64,000 nt of DNA from Thiohalobacter sp. (GTDB lineage: Bacteria > Pseudomonadota > Gammaproteobacteria > Thiohalobacterales > Thiohalobacteraceae). The position numbers were made by a program, and so were the translations under genes. Below, piece after piece: positions 38,309 to 46,595 of this stretch; positions within the stretch are counted from its first letter, which is position 1, and every line of letters begins with the position of its first letter. The notes under the pieces were generated by a model. It saw only the letters and a list, made by a program, of their open reading frames with translations. It searched no databases and had not been told where the DNA came from. Location: NCBI RefSeq assembly GCF_027000115.1, contig NZ_JALTON010000037.1:78783-142782 (forward strand). Direction: 5' to 3'.

Positions 38309-38357
38309 ATTAACTATCGTTAATCATAAAAATAAAAAACATTAACTTTTATTAAAT
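38309..38357 (+). promoter_or_regulatory. probable CbbR operator of the cbbL-carboxysome operon
   Basis: Two related dyads in an AT-rich 50-bp island: ATTAAC-TATC-GTTAAT (38309-38324, perfect inverted repeat) and ATTAAC-TTTT-ATTAAAT (38341-38357, imperfect). They share the ATTAAC half-site and are 32 bp apart (three helical turns), fitting cooperative LysR-type binding. A plausible -10 (CACAAT) lies downstream near 38371. The cbbL ribosome site AGGAGA is at about 38458-38463. Confidence 0.7.
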
Positions 38358-38471
38358 CCTGTCCAGGCGCACAATCCCCCGCCAGCAAAGTTTCCAGAGA
38401 TGCGGCGAACGCGCATTCGTGGTCATCCCGGATATTCCAAGTCACAACCTTCTACTTAGGAGAGCGAGCCG

Positions 38472-39884
38472 ATGGCAAAAAACTACCAGGCGGGCGTTAA
38501 AGAGTACCGCGAAATGTATTGGACGCCGGACTATGTTCCGCTCGATACGGACCTGCTGGCCTGCTTCAAGTGCACCGGTCAGCCCGGCGTGCCCCGGGAA
38601 GAGGTTGCCGCGGCCGTGGCTGCCGAGTCCTCGACCGGTACCTGGAGTACCGTGTGGTCCGAGCTGCTGACCGACCTGGAGTACTACAAGGGCCGTGCCT
38701 ACCGCATCGAGGACGTTCCGGGTGACTCCGAGTCCTTCTATGCCTTCATTGCCTATCCCATCGACCTGTTCGAGGAAGGCTCGGTGGTGAACGTGCTGAC
38801 CTCGCTGGTCGGCAACGTGTTCGGCTTCAAGGCCCTCAAGCATCTGCGTCTGGAAGACATCCGCTTCCCGATCGCCTACATCAAGACCTGCGGTGGCCCG
38901 CCGGCCGGCATCCAGGTCGAGCGCGACCGCTTCAACAAGTACGGTCGTCCGATGCTGGGCTGCACCATCAAGCCCAAGCTGGGCCTGTCGGCCAAGAACT
39001 ACGGCCGTGCGGTGTATGAGTGTCTGCGCGGCGGCCTGGACCTGACCAAGGACGACGAGAACGTCAACTCCCAGCCCTTCATGCGCTGGCGTGACCGTTT
39101 CGAGTTCGTCGCCGAGGCCGTGATGAAGGCCCAGGCCGAGACCGGCGAGCGCAAGGGTCACTACCTGAACGTCACCGCGTCCACGCCGGAAGAGATGTAC
39201 AAGCGCGCCGAGTTCGCCAAGGAACTGGGCATGCCCATCATCATGCACGACTTCCTGACCGGCGGTTTCACCGCCAACACGGGTCTGGCCAACTGGTGCC
39301 GCGACAACGGCATGATGCTGCACATCCATCGCGCCATGCACGCGGTCATCGACCGTCATCCCAAGCACGGCATCCACTTCCGCGTGCTGGCCAAGTGTCT
39401 GCGCCTGTCCGGTGGCGATCACCTGCACACCGGTACCGTCGTCGGCAAGCTCGAGGGCGACCGCGCCGCCACCCTGGGCTTCGTCGATCAGCTGCGTGAG
39501 TCCTTCGTGCCGGAAGATCGTTCCCGTGGTGTGTTCTTCGATCAGGACTGGGGCTCCATGCCGGGCGTGTTCGCCGTGGCCTCCGGTGGCATCCACGTCT
39601 GGCACATGCCGGCGCTGGTCACCATCTTCGGCGACGACTCCGTGCTGCAGTTCGGTGGCGGCACGCAGGGTCATCCCTGGGGCAACGCTGCCGGTGCCGC
39701 GGCCAACCGCGTTGCGCTGGAAGCCTGCGTCAAGGCCCGCAACGAGGGCCGCGAGCTGGAGCGCGAGGGTGGCGACATCCTGCGCGAGGCGGCGCAGCAC
39801 AGCCCCGAGCTGGCCATGGCCATGGAGACCTGGAAGGAGATCAAGTTCGAATTCGAGACCGTGGACAAGCTGGACGTCGGCTGA
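38472..39884 (+). CDS. cbbL: RuBisCO large subunit, form IA
   Basis: 470 residues. All catalytic segments are intact: the carbamylated lysine K193 in [57 protein letters not shown], loop 6 [12 protein letters not shown] and [15 protein letters not shown]. The N-terminus [17 protein letters not shown] and association with csoS genes identify the carboxysomal form IA enzyme. First gene of the carboxysome operon, controlled by the operator at 38309-38357. Confidence 0.98.
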   Translation: MAKNYQAGVKEYREMYWTPDYVPLDTDLLACFKCTGQPGVPREEVAAAVAAESSTGTWSTVWSELLTDLEYYKGRAYRIEDVPGDSESFYAFIAYPIDLFEEGSVVNVLTSLVGNVFGFKALKHLRLEDIRFPIAYIKTCGGPPAGIQVERDRFNKYGRPMLGCTIKPKLGLSAKNYGRAVYECLRGGLDLTKDDENVNSQPFMRWRDRFEFVAEAVMKAQAETGERKGHYLNVTASTPEEMYKRAEFAKELGMPIIMHDFLTGGFTANTGLANWCRDNGMMLHIHRAMHAVIDRHPKHGIHFRVLAKCLRLSGGDHLHTGTVVGKLEGDRAATLGFVDQLRESFVPEDRSRGVFFDQDWGSMPGVFAVASGGIHVWHMPALVTIFGDDSVLQFGGGTQGHPWGNAAGAAANRVALEACVKARNEGRELEREGGDILREAAQHSPELAMAMETWKEIKFEFETVDKLDVG

Positions 39885-39939
39885 TCGCCCGACTGCCACG
39901 AACTAGACCGTATCGAATCGAATCCAAGAGGACACTATC

Positions 39940-40284
39940 ATGCAGAACGTTTCGGAAATGGGCGATTACGTCACCAAGCGCACCCTGGAAACCTTCGGCT
40001 TCCTGCCGAAGTTCTCCCAGGAAGAGGTCTACAAGCAGATCGCCTACATCCTGGCCCAGGGCTGGACGCCGGCCATCGAGCACGAGCATCCCAGCCAGGC
40101 CTTCAATCACTACTGGACCATGTGGAAGCTGCCGTTCTTCGGCGAGCAGGATCTGGCTCACGTGGTGGCCGAACTCGAGGCCTGCCACCGCGCCTATCCG
40201 GATCACCACATCCGTCTGCTGGGTTATGACAACTACACCCAGAGTCAGGGCCTGGCCTTCGTGGTCTACGAAGGTCGCGGCTGA
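39940..40284 (+). CDS. cbbS: RuBisCO small subunit, form IA
   Basis: 114 residues. The RbcS fold segments are [31 protein letters not shown] and [19 protein letters not shown]. The N-terminal MGDY-type start and length match carboxysomal form IA small subunits. 55 bp after cbbL with an AGAGGA site. Followed by a strong hairpin before csoS2. Confidence 0.98.
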   Translation: MQNVSEMGDYVTKRTLETFGFLPKFSQEEVYKQIAYILAQGWTPAIEHEHPSQAFNHYWTMWKLPFFGEQDLAHVVAELEACHRAYPDHHIRLLGYDNYTQSQGLAFVVYEGRG

Positions 40285-40300
40285 GCCGCAGGCACTGATC

Positions 40301-40324
40301 GCCGCCCCCGTGCAAGGGGGCGGC
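40301..40324 (+). promoter_or_regulatory. mRNA hairpin between cbbS and csoS2
   Basis: GCCGCCCCC (40301-40309), loop GTGCAA, GGGGGCGGC (40316-40324): nine perfect G:C-rich pairs and no T run. It is not an intrinsic terminator. It may protect the cbbLS mRNA 3' end after processing, giving more RuBisCO than shell message. Confidence 0.75.
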
Positions 40325-40364
40325 CACCCGAATTTGAACCCACTTCAAACATGAAGGGTTTGTG

Positions 40365-42659
40365 ATGGCACAGACTGCAAACACCTCTGCGGGCAGCGCC
40401 CGGCAGGCAGCCCTCGCCCGGCGTCGCGCCATGTCGACTCAGGGCAAGGCGGGCATCCAGTCGGCTTCCGCCGGCCGTACCGCCGCGCCGCGCGCCTCCG
40501 CCACCGGCAGCCAGCCGGTGGCCGCACCGACCGTGGCGGCACGGCCCGCCACCGCAACCGGTACCGGTGCGCGCGCCGCCTCCAGGGCGCGTCGCCGCGC
40601 CATGTCCGAACGGGGCAAGGCCGGGGTTCCGAGCAGCGACCGCCAGCGCAGCGAGATCCTGCGCAAGGGCGCTGGCGCCGCCAAGGCCGGCGGTCGCCGC
40701 GAGGGCGGCTGTGGCTGCGGCTGCAAGAAGGGCGAGGCACCCGCGGTGAGCGATACGCAGACCCCGAAGACTGAAGTGGTTGCACCCGCGGCACCTGCCG
40801 GAGGCGGCATGTTGCCGCGGATGCAGGTACGGGTGACTGCCAGCCCGGGTCGGGCAGCCTCCGTGGCGCGTCGCCGCGCGCTGTCGGCGCGTGGCAAGGC
40901 CGGTGTCAGCGCCAACGGCCTGACCCCGGCGCAGACCGCGCGGGCGGCCAATCCCAAGATGTCGGGTCGCGAGCTGGCCCAGGCGCTGCGGGCGCAGCGC
41001 AGCCAGCGTGGCAGCGCCGGCGAGAAGAAGCGTTCAGAGCCCGCCGGCCGCCGTCGTCCACGCAAGGCGGACAGCGCCGAAAAGGGTGCCGCCGATGCCT
41101 ACTGGAAGGTGGGTGTCACCGAGACCTCGCATGGCCAGCAGGTAACCGGCACGATCGTCGGTCGCAGTGTCAAGACCACCGGGGACGAGCCCAGCACCTG
41201 CCGGACCATTACCGGTACCGAATACATGGGGGCCGACATATTCCGCGAGTTCTGCCAGGCCGAGCCGCCCGCCGCGCCCTCGAAGGTGCGCGTGACCTCG
41301 ACCAGTCACGGGCGTTTCGTGACCGGTACCGAGGTCGGCCGCAGTCCCAAGGTCACCGGCGACGAGCCGGGTACCTGCAAGCAGGTCACCGGGACCGACT
41401 ACCTCAGTGCCGACCAACTGCAGAGCTTCTGCGGTACCGGCGCGGAACCGACTCCGACCCGGATCACCGTATCCCACACGGCCAAGGGCAAGCCGGTCAC
41501 CGGCAACAATGTCGGTCGTTCTCCGAAGGTGACGGGTGACGAGCCCGGTGCCGCCCGCGAACTCACCGGAACCCAGGTGATGGAGCCCGGCAACGGCGCC
41601 TACCCGTCCAAGGTGGGCGTGACCGAGACGGTCCGCGGCGGCCAGGTCACCGGAACCCTGGTAGGTCGCAGCGAGCGCGTCACCGGCGACGAGCCGGGTG
41701 CCTGCCGCAATGTTACCGGCGACGACTACATCGGTGCCGAGCAGTTCCAGCAGTTCTGTGGCACCAAGCCGGAACCGCAGGATGCCAAGGTGGGTCTGTC
41801 GCGCACGCTGAAGGGCAAGACGGTGAGCGGCACCATGACCAGTCACTCGCCGAAGATCACCGGTGACGAGCCTGGCCTGTGCAAGGCCATCACGGGTACG
41901 CCCTATGCCGGTGCCGAGCAGTACCGTGACTACTGCGAGCCCGAGCAGGCGCAGCTTGCCGAGGCCCGCGCGCCCGCACGCCGTGCCACGCCGGGCCCGG
42001 TGATGACCGGTATCCAGCCCGGCATCAATGGCAAGATGACCGGTGCCGAAAAGGGTGCCTGCGAGCCGCTGACCGGAACACCCTATGTGGGGGCCGACCA
42101 GTTTGCCCAGGCCTGTCCGACCGCGCCCGCCGAGCCGGGCAGCCCGGACTTCCCCCAGACCTTCGGCGAAGCACCCTGGGGCCAGTTCAGCGTCGAACCG
42201 CCGAGCCATGCCGCGGCCGTCGCGCGCGAGCCACACGGCGTGACCGGGACCCAGTACGAACGGGGCCAGATCACCGGCCCGTTCGACAAGGCCTCCGGCA
42301 AGGTCACCGGCACCGAGGAATTCCGTTTCGGTCGTGGCGCGCCCGCGCAGGCATCCACGCCCGAGCCGGCACCGATGGTGGACGGTCGCGTCAAGCCGCG
42401 TGTCAGTGGCGAAGGGATGGATGCGGGTCCGCGCATCACCGGAGATGACTGGGACCGTGGCGACCGTGTGACCGGCACCGAAGGCATGTCTGCGGTGCGG
42501 CGCAATCCAACCCGGCGTCCCGAGCGGGGTGCGACCAGCGCCATGCTGCCACCCAAGCGCAACGAAGAGGTCGCCGAGCCGGTGAGCAAGGTGACCGGCG
42601 GCAGCGGCAACACCGAAAAGGGTGCGCTCATTACCTATTCGGGAGGCGCGCGCGGCTGA
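40365..42659 (+). CDS. csoS2: carboxysome scaffold protein CsoS2
   Basis: Intrinsically disordered scaffold of 764 residues linking RuBisCO to the shell. The N-domain has at least three RuBisCO-binding repeats with the pattern AxxARRRAMSxxGKAG (near residues 15, 75 and 170) and a fourth degenerate one. The middle has about six VTGT...TGDEPG...C repeats (about residues 245-585). The C-terminal region has further VTGT/ITGP motifs and the shell-binding end SGGARG. ATG 40365 is preferred to the adjacent GTG. A possible -1 ribosomal frameshift site (A AAG GGT) lies at 42050-42056 in the last middle repeat. Confidence 0.96.
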   Translation: MAQTANTSAGSARQAALARRRAMSTQGKAGIQSASAGRTAAPRASATGSQPVAAPTVAARPATATGTGARAASRARRRAMSERGKAGVPSSDRQRSEILRKGAGAAKAGGRREGGCGCGCKKGEAPAVSDTQTPKTEVVAPAAPAGGGMLPRMQVRVTASPGRAASVARRRALSARGKAGVSANGLTPAQTARAANPKMSGRELAQALRAQRSQRGSAGEKKRSEPAGRRRPRKADSAEKGAADAYWKVGVTETSHGQQVTGTIVGRSVKTTGDEPSTCRTITGTEYMGADIFREFCQAEPPAAPSKVRVTSTSHGRFVTGTEVGRSPKVTGDEPGTCKQVTGTDYLSADQLQSFCGTGAEPTPTRITVSHTAKGKPVTGNNVGRSPKVTGDEPGAARELTGTQVMEPGNGAYPSKVGVTETVRGGQVTGTLVGRSERVTGDEPGACRNVTGDDYIGAEQFQQFCGTKPEPQDAKVGLSRTLKGKTVSGTMTSHSPKITGDEPGLCKAITGTPYAGAEQYRDYCEPEQAQLAEARAPARRATPGPVMTGIQPGINGKMTGAEKGACEPLTGTPYVGADQFAQACPTAPAEPGSPDFPQTFGEAPWGQFSVEPPSHAAAVAREPHGVTGTQYERGQITGPFDKASGKVTGTEEFRFGRGAPAQASTPEPAPMVDGRVKPRVSGEGMDAGPRITGDDWDRGDRVTGTEGMSAVRRNPTRRPERGATSAMLPPKRNEEVAEPVSKVTGGSGNTEKGALITYSGGARG
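42050..42056 (+). promoter_or_regulatory. candidate -1 frameshift heptamer in csoS2
   Basis: The in-frame codons GAA AAG GGT contain A_AAG_GGT, which fits the X_XXY_YYZ slippery consensus. Slippage to -1 would leave 564 residues of CsoS2, add 130 residues from the other frame and stop at 42446-42448. Such frameshifting is established for csoS2 of Halothiobacillus neapolitanus; here it is inference. Confidence 0.45.
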
Positions 42660-42686
42660 GGGCCTGTCCCCCGCTGAGTCCGGCTT

Positions 42687-44201
42687 ATGCATCACGCACG
42701 TCGCAACCGACCTCGCTCCCTGTCCTGGGCGATGCCGGGGCAGCAGCCCGGCACGCCCGGTACAGCCGCACCGGCGGCACCGGTGCGCCATGGCAGCGGA
42801 CATCCGCTGGTGGCCGAGACGGAGAATGCGCGGCTGCGCGACTACGAGCAGCGGGTGAAGGCGTCATTCGACAACATCGTGCCGGTGCTCAAGCGCATCT
42901 CGGCGCTGCAGCACGAGGAAGACTTTGTCCCTCGCGCGCAGGCCATGGCCCGCGAGGCGTTGGGTTTCGAGCTGCCGGAAGCCGTGCTCGAGAACACCTG
43001 GGTGGAACCGCTGGACATGCGGCGGTTGTTTGCGGCCTGTGTGTTCGAGACCTATCACCGGTTCTGCGACGATTTCTTCCGCGCGGATCCGCTGGGTTTC
43101 GATTCGCGCGAGGAAGCGGCCTTCGAGCAGTTCCTGCAGGAGTGCGGATTCCATATCCTGGACATTTCGCCCTGTGCCGACGGCCGGCTTGCGCACCTGG
43201 TGCGTTACGTGCTTCGGCTGCCGCATCGCGCCGTGCGCCGCAAGTCCTACGCGGGCGCGATGTTCGATGTGGATGACAGCATCCAGAAATGGGTCGAAAC
43301 GGAGATGCTCCGTTACCGGGAGGGGCGACCGAATACCGCGGATGCGCCCACCCGCTACCTGAAGGTGGTGGCCTACCACTTCAGCGAGATCGACCCCGAC
43401 CATGGTGGTTGCGCCGCGCATGGATCGGATGCCCTGAAGGCGGCGACGGCGGGCCTCGACCGGCTGTATGCCTTCCAGCAGGCCATCGAGAACAGTTTCT
43501 GCTGTGGTGCCTCGATCGATCTGCTGCTGATTGGCGTGAACACGGACAACGATGCCATTCGCGTGCACGTGCCGGACGGGTCGGGACGGATGGATGTGGC
43601 CCGGTTTGTGGATGTCGAGGCCCTGTACGAGGCAACGCAAGGTGTTGCGCAGCAGTCGGCCCGCGATCGGGTCACGGCGGCCATCCGCGAGACGAGTCCG
43701 GATGTCGCCGAGGGCATGGCGCGGCTGATCGAGCGCCTGCTGATCGGCAACCTGTCGCAGATCGACTATGTGCGTCGGTACGAGGGTGGCAGCTATCCGG
43801 ATGTGGATCATGCCGAGCGCTTCATCGGCGCCGGCATCGGTTTCGAGGAGATCCAGCTCCGCAACCTGACCTATTTTGCGTACCTGCGCACGGTGGAGGA
43901 AGCGGCAACCGATGTCGATGTCGGCATCAAGATCTTCAGGAAGCTGAATGTCTCGCGCGGTCTGCCGGTGCCTGTCGTGGTGCGATTCGATTATCACGGG
44001 CAGGTGCCAGGCGCACGGGAACGCGCGATCGAGCACTGCGGGCGGGTTGCCGGTGCGTTGCACCGCAGGTTTGAAGATCTGTCCCGCCAGGGTCTGCTGC
44101 ACACCATGCAGGTGGTGCGTGATTGTGGTGGGTGTGGCCTGATCGAGGTGCTGAAACGTTCCATCGACGAGCCCACTGGGGCTTGCGGGGGTAGTGAGTG
44201 A
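42687..44201 (+). CDS. csoSCA: carboxysomal carbonic anhydrase CsoSCA
   Basis: 504-residue shell-associated beta-type carbonic anhydrase (also CsoS3) that converts bicarbonate to CO2 for RuBisCO. The active-site residues are in place: C163, D165 and R167 in SPCADGRLAHLV, H231 in VAYHFSEIDPDHGGC and C242 eleven residues later, matching the spacing of the characterised enzyme. The basic, disordered N-terminus (HHARRNRPRS) is the part known to dock on RuBisCO. The start at 42687 has no strong ribosome site; coupling to csoS2, 27 bp upstream, is possible. The stop overlaps csoS4A. Confidence 0.94.
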   Translation: MHHARRNRPRSLSWAMPGQQPGTPGTAAPAAPVRHGSGHPLVAETENARLRDYEQRVKASFDNIVPVLKRISALQHEEDFVPRAQAMAREALGFELPEAVLENTWVEPLDMRRLFAACVFETYHRFCDDFFRADPLGFDSREEAAFEQFLQECGFHILDISPCADGRLAHLVRYVLRLPHRAVRRKSYAGAMFDVDDSIQKWVETEMLRYREGRPNTADAPTRYLKVVAYHFSEIDPDHGGCAAHGSDALKAATAGLDRLYAFQQAIENSFCCGASIDLLLIGVNTDNDAIRVHVPDGSGRMDVARFVDVEALYEATQGVAQQSARDRVTAAIRETSPDVAEGMARLIERLLIGNLSQIDYVRRYEGGSYPDVDHAERFIGAGIGFEEIQLRNLTYFAYLRTVEEAATDVDVGIKIFRKLNVSRGLPVPVVVRFDYHGQVPGARERAIEHCGRVAGALHRRFEDLSRQGLLHTMQVVRDCGGCGLIEVLKRSIDEPTGACGGSE

Positions 44202-44458
44202 AGATTTGTCAGGTTGTCAGGCCGCTGGTGGCGACGAACCGCATACCCGGCCTGGAGCACAAGCATTTGCAGGTGGTGCAGGACGGAAGCTCGCAGCTCG
44301 TCGCCGTGGACGCGGTGGGCTGCATTCCGGGTGACTGGGTGATCTGCGTCGGCAGCTCGGCGGCGCGCGAGGCGGCCGGCAGCAAGGAGTACCCCAGCGA
44401 TCTGACCATCGTCGGCATCATCGATCACTGGCCGCCCGAGGAAGAAGGCGGGGCCTGA
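44198..44458 (+). CDS. csoS4A: carboxysome vertex protein CsoS4A
   Basis: 86-residue pentameric BMC-P vertex protein. Family phrases: KICQVVRPLVATNRIPGLEHK, VAVDAVGCIPGDWVICVGSSAAREA and SDLTIVGIIDHW. The GTG start overlaps the csoSCA stop, and the last base is shared with the csoS4B ATG. It closes the icosahedral vertices with CsoS4B. Confidence 0.96.
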   Translation: MKICQVVRPLVATNRIPGLEHKHLQVVQDGSSQLVAVDAVGCIPGDWVICVGSSAAREAAGSKEYPSDLTIVGIIDHWPPEEEGGA

Positions 44459-44712
44459 TGGACATACTTCAGGTCGAAGGGCCGCTGGTCTGCACCCGTC
44501 GCATCGACGGCCTGAAGCAGATCAGCCTGCGCATCCTGAAGGACCGGCGCGGCAAGCGCGTGGTGGCCGTGGACACGGTGGGCGCGAGGGAAGGCAACTG
44601 GGTGTTCACGGTCAGCGGCTCGGCCGCACGGTATGCGGCGGGAGATTTCGAGATTCTCACCGATCTCACCATCGGCGGAATCATCGATCACTGGGAAGAG
44701 GGTATGGCATAG
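44458..44712 (+). CDS. csoS4B: carboxysome vertex protein CsoS4B
   Basis: 84-residue BMC-P paralogue of CsoS4A. Phrases LQVEGPLVCTRRIDGLKQISLR, AVDTVGAREGNWVFTVSGSAAR and DLTIGGIIDHW show the shared fold. It starts on the csoS4A stop. The cysteine of CsoS4A (VGCIPGD) is replaced by Ala here. Confidence 0.95.
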   Translation: MDILQVEGPLVCTRRIDGLKQISLRILKDRRGKRVVAVDTVGAREGNWVFTVSGSAARYAAGDFEILTDLTIGGIIDHWEEGMA

Positions 44713-44791
44713 CAGCAGACGGTTCGGGAAGCGGATCCGGATCACGATTTCGAAAGTTCAATCGTTTTTGACTTAGCAGGAGACTGAAAAG

Positions 44792-45091
44792 ATGGCCAAC
44801 GAAAACTACGGCATTGCACTGGGAATGATCGAGACGCGCGGTCTGGTGCCCGCGATCGAGGCGGCAGACGCCATGACCAAGGCAGCGGAAGTACGCCTGA
44901 TCGGCCGCGAATTCGTCGGTGGTGGCTATGTCACCGTGATGGTTCGTGGCGAGACGGGCGCGGTCAACGCTGCTGTTCGCGCTGGCGCCGATGCCTGCGA
45001 ACGCGTGGGTGACGGCCTGGTGGCTGCCCACATCATTGCACGTCCCCACCGTGAGGTGGAGCCCGTTCTGCCCACCGGCAGCGCTGGCTGA
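44792..45091 (+). CDS. csoS1: carboxysome shell hexamer CsoS1 (copy 1)
   Basis: 99-residue BMC-H shell protein. Family core: GIALGMIETRGLVPAIEAAD, VRLIGREFVGGGYVTVMVRG and VAAHIIARPHREVEPVLP. The pore segment FVGGGY is intact. It begins MANENYG, unlike the two following copies. AGGAGA precedes the start. By gene order it corresponds to csoS1C of Halothiobacillus. Confidence 0.97.
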   Translation: MANENYGIALGMIETRGLVPAIEAADAMTKAAEVRLIGREFVGGGYVTVMVRGETGAVNAAVRAGADACERVGDGLVAAHIIARPHREVEPVLPTGSAG

Positions 45092-45145
45092 ACACTGACT
45101 GAACGAAGGTTTTTCAACTCAACTCAAGTACAGGAGTAAGGAACG

Positions 45146-45448
45146 ATGGCCAACGATACCTACGGCATTGCACTCGGCATGATCGAGACCCGCGGGTTGG
45201 TGCCGGCAATCGAGGCGGCCGATGCCATGACCAAGGCAGCGGAAGTGCGCCTGATCGGTCGCGAATTCGTCGGTGGTGGCTATGTCACCGTGATGGTTCG
45301 TGGCGAGACGGGTGCCGTCAATGCTGCGGTTCGCGCCGGTGCCGACGCCTGCGAGCGCGTGGGTGACGGCCTGGTGGCTGCCCACATCATCGCGCGTCCG
45401 CACCGCGAGGTGGAGCCGGTCCTGCCCACGGGTTCGGCGGAAGCCTGA
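45146..45448 (+). CDS. csoS1: carboxysome shell hexamer CsoS1 (copy 2)
   Basis: 100-residue BMC-H shell protein, nearly identical to copy 1 but starting MANDTYG and ending TGSAEA. The pore segment FVGGGY and edge lysine/arginine pattern are unchanged, so it should mix in the same facets. By order it corresponds to csoS1A. Confidence 0.97.
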   Translation: MANDTYGIALGMIETRGLVPAIEAADAMTKAAEVRLIGREFVGGGYVTVMVRGETGAVNAAVRAGADACERVGDGLVAAHIIARPHREVEPVLPTGSAEA

Positions 45449-45493
45449 TCCGGTACGGTTAAACTCAATCATCATACATTCAGGAGAAACACG

Positions 45494-45799
45494 ATGGCCA
45501 ATGATACCTATGGCATCGCGCTTGGCATGATCGAGACCCGTGGTCTGGTGCCGGCAATCGAGGCGGCAGACGCCATGACCAAGGCTGCCGAGGTGCGTCT
45601 GATCGGTCGCGAGTTCGTTGGTGGCGGCTATGTCACCGTGATGGTTCGTGGCGAGACGGGTGCCGTCAATGCTGCGGTTCGCGCCGGTGCCGATGCCTGC
45701 GAGCGTGTGGGTGACGGCCTGGTGGCTGCCCACATCATCGCGCGTCCCCATCGCGAGGTGGAGCCGGTACTGGAGCAGACGGGCAAGTCCCGCTCCTGA
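45494..45799 (+). CDS. csoS1: carboxysome shell hexamer CsoS1 (copy 3, extended C-terminus)
   Basis: 101-residue BMC-H shell protein, identical to copy 2 through the core but with a different C-terminus (EPVLEQTGKSRS). By position and tail it corresponds to csoS1B, a minor shell paralogue; the tail may alter facet contacts. Confidence 0.96.
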   Translation: MANDTYGIALGMIETRGLVPAIEAADAMTKAAEVRLIGREFVGGGYVTVMVRGETGAVNAAVRAGADACERVGDGLVAAHIIARPHREVEPVLEQTGKSRS

Positions 45800-45844
45800 G
45801 CGGTCTGAGCGAACAGCCGATTGAGCAGTAACGGAGAGCAGGGC

Positions 45845-46297
45845 ATGCCAGCATTCGGTATGGATCCGCGTATACTCGGCTATCTTGGCCGCGCGCTCAG
45901 CCTCGAGCTGTCGGCGGTCCAGAACTACAGTACCCAGGCCCGCCTGGCCGAGACCTGGGGGCTGGCCGATGCCGCGCGGCGATTCAAGACCGAAGCGGCA
46001 GAGGAGCTGGGGCATGTCGAGCGGGTCATCGGCAGGATGCTCGCCCTGGGTGCCGCCCCCAATGCTTCCATGCTGCGTCCGGCCGGCGTCGGACGCAATC
46101 TCCGCGAACTGCTCGAGTTCGATCATGCCTTCGAGAACGATCTGGTCGATCTGTACTCGGATGCGGTCGCCTATTCGTCGAGGATCGGAGACGCCGACAG
46201 CCGGGTGTTCTTCGAGGGGCTGCTGGCCGAAGAGAAGGCGCATGCGCGCGAACTCCAGACCTGGCTGGCCGAGCTTGAGGTCGGGGCAGCGGTTTGA
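45845..46297 (+). CDS. carboxysome-locus ferritin-like protein
   Basis: 150-residue four-helix bundle of the bacterioferritin type. Metal-binding helices are suggested by LSLELSAVQNYSTQARLAE, EAAEELGHVERVIGRM and LLAEEKAHARELQTWL, which supply the Glu and ExxH ligands. Ferritin-like genes are regular members of alpha-carboxysome loci, but their function there is not established. ATG 45845 follows GGAGAG; the TTG at 45821 is less likely. Confidence 0.88.
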   Translation: MPAFGMDPRILGYLGRALSLELSAVQNYSTQARLAETWGLADAARRFKTEAAEELGHVERVIGRMLALGAAPNASMLRPAGVGRNLRELLEFDHAFENDLVDLYSDAVAYSSRIGDADSRVFFEGLLAEEKAHARELQTWLAELEVGAAV

Positions 46298-46330
46298 GAT
46301 CCGCGGAAGAGGAATCGGTGAGGGCAAGGC

Positions 46331-46588
46331 GTGCTTGATGACTGGCGTGAACACGAACGTCCGCCGAGGCTGGAGCGGCGCTATACCTTCGCAGGTTATC
46401 CCGAACTTCGGGAGTTTCTCGATCGCGCTGCGGAGATCTCGGAGGCAATGGATCTCTATCCGGATCTGAGCTTCGGCCGCGAGTATGTCAACGTGACCAT
46501 CCACGGTTACGAAGAAGGGTTGACCGAGGCCTGTCGCGAGCTGGCGGACAAACTCGACGCCTTGCGCCAGAGCCTGGCGAAGGAGTAG
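46331..46588 (+). CDS. RuBisCO assembly factor acRAF (pterin dehydratase-like)
   Basis: 85 residues of the pterin-4a-carbinolamine dehydratase-like family, which in alpha-carboxysome loci is the RuBisCO assembly factor acRAF. Phrases: LERRYTFAGYPELREFLDRAA and YPDLSFGREYVNVTIHGYEEGL. The catalytic HH of true dehydratases is absent here (the segment reads DLSFGREYVN), so an enzymatic role is unlikely. GTG start at 46331; 7 bp before mcdA. Confidence 0.88.
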   Translation: MLDDWREHERPPRLERRYTFAGYPELREFLDRAAEISEAMDLYPDLSFGREYVNVTIHGYEEGLTEACRELADKLDALRQSLAKE

Positions 46589-46595
46589 GGCCGGC

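Larger units (their letters stand above)
44792..45799 (+). repeat. tandem triplication of csoS1
   Basis: Three copies of an approximately 290-bp coding unit at 44792, 45146 and 45494. The first 90 or so residues are identical in the three proteins except the ENY/DTY difference near the N-terminus, and the DNA is nearly identical over long stretches. Only the C-termini diverge. This points to recent duplication or continuing gene conversion. Confidence 0.9.

Noticed and set aside
41079..42623. All three GAA AAG GGT triplets in csoS2 as frameshift sites
   Set aside because: The copies at 41079 and 42615 are at the end of the N-domain and the very C-terminus, where a shift would make little sense; only the 42050 site was kept, with modest confidence.
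40365..42659. Repeated segments in csoS2 and the csoS1 copies as a CRISPR-like array
   Set aside because: They are in-frame protein repeats of 50 residues or whole genes, not short direct repeats with uniform spacers; no cas genes are present.
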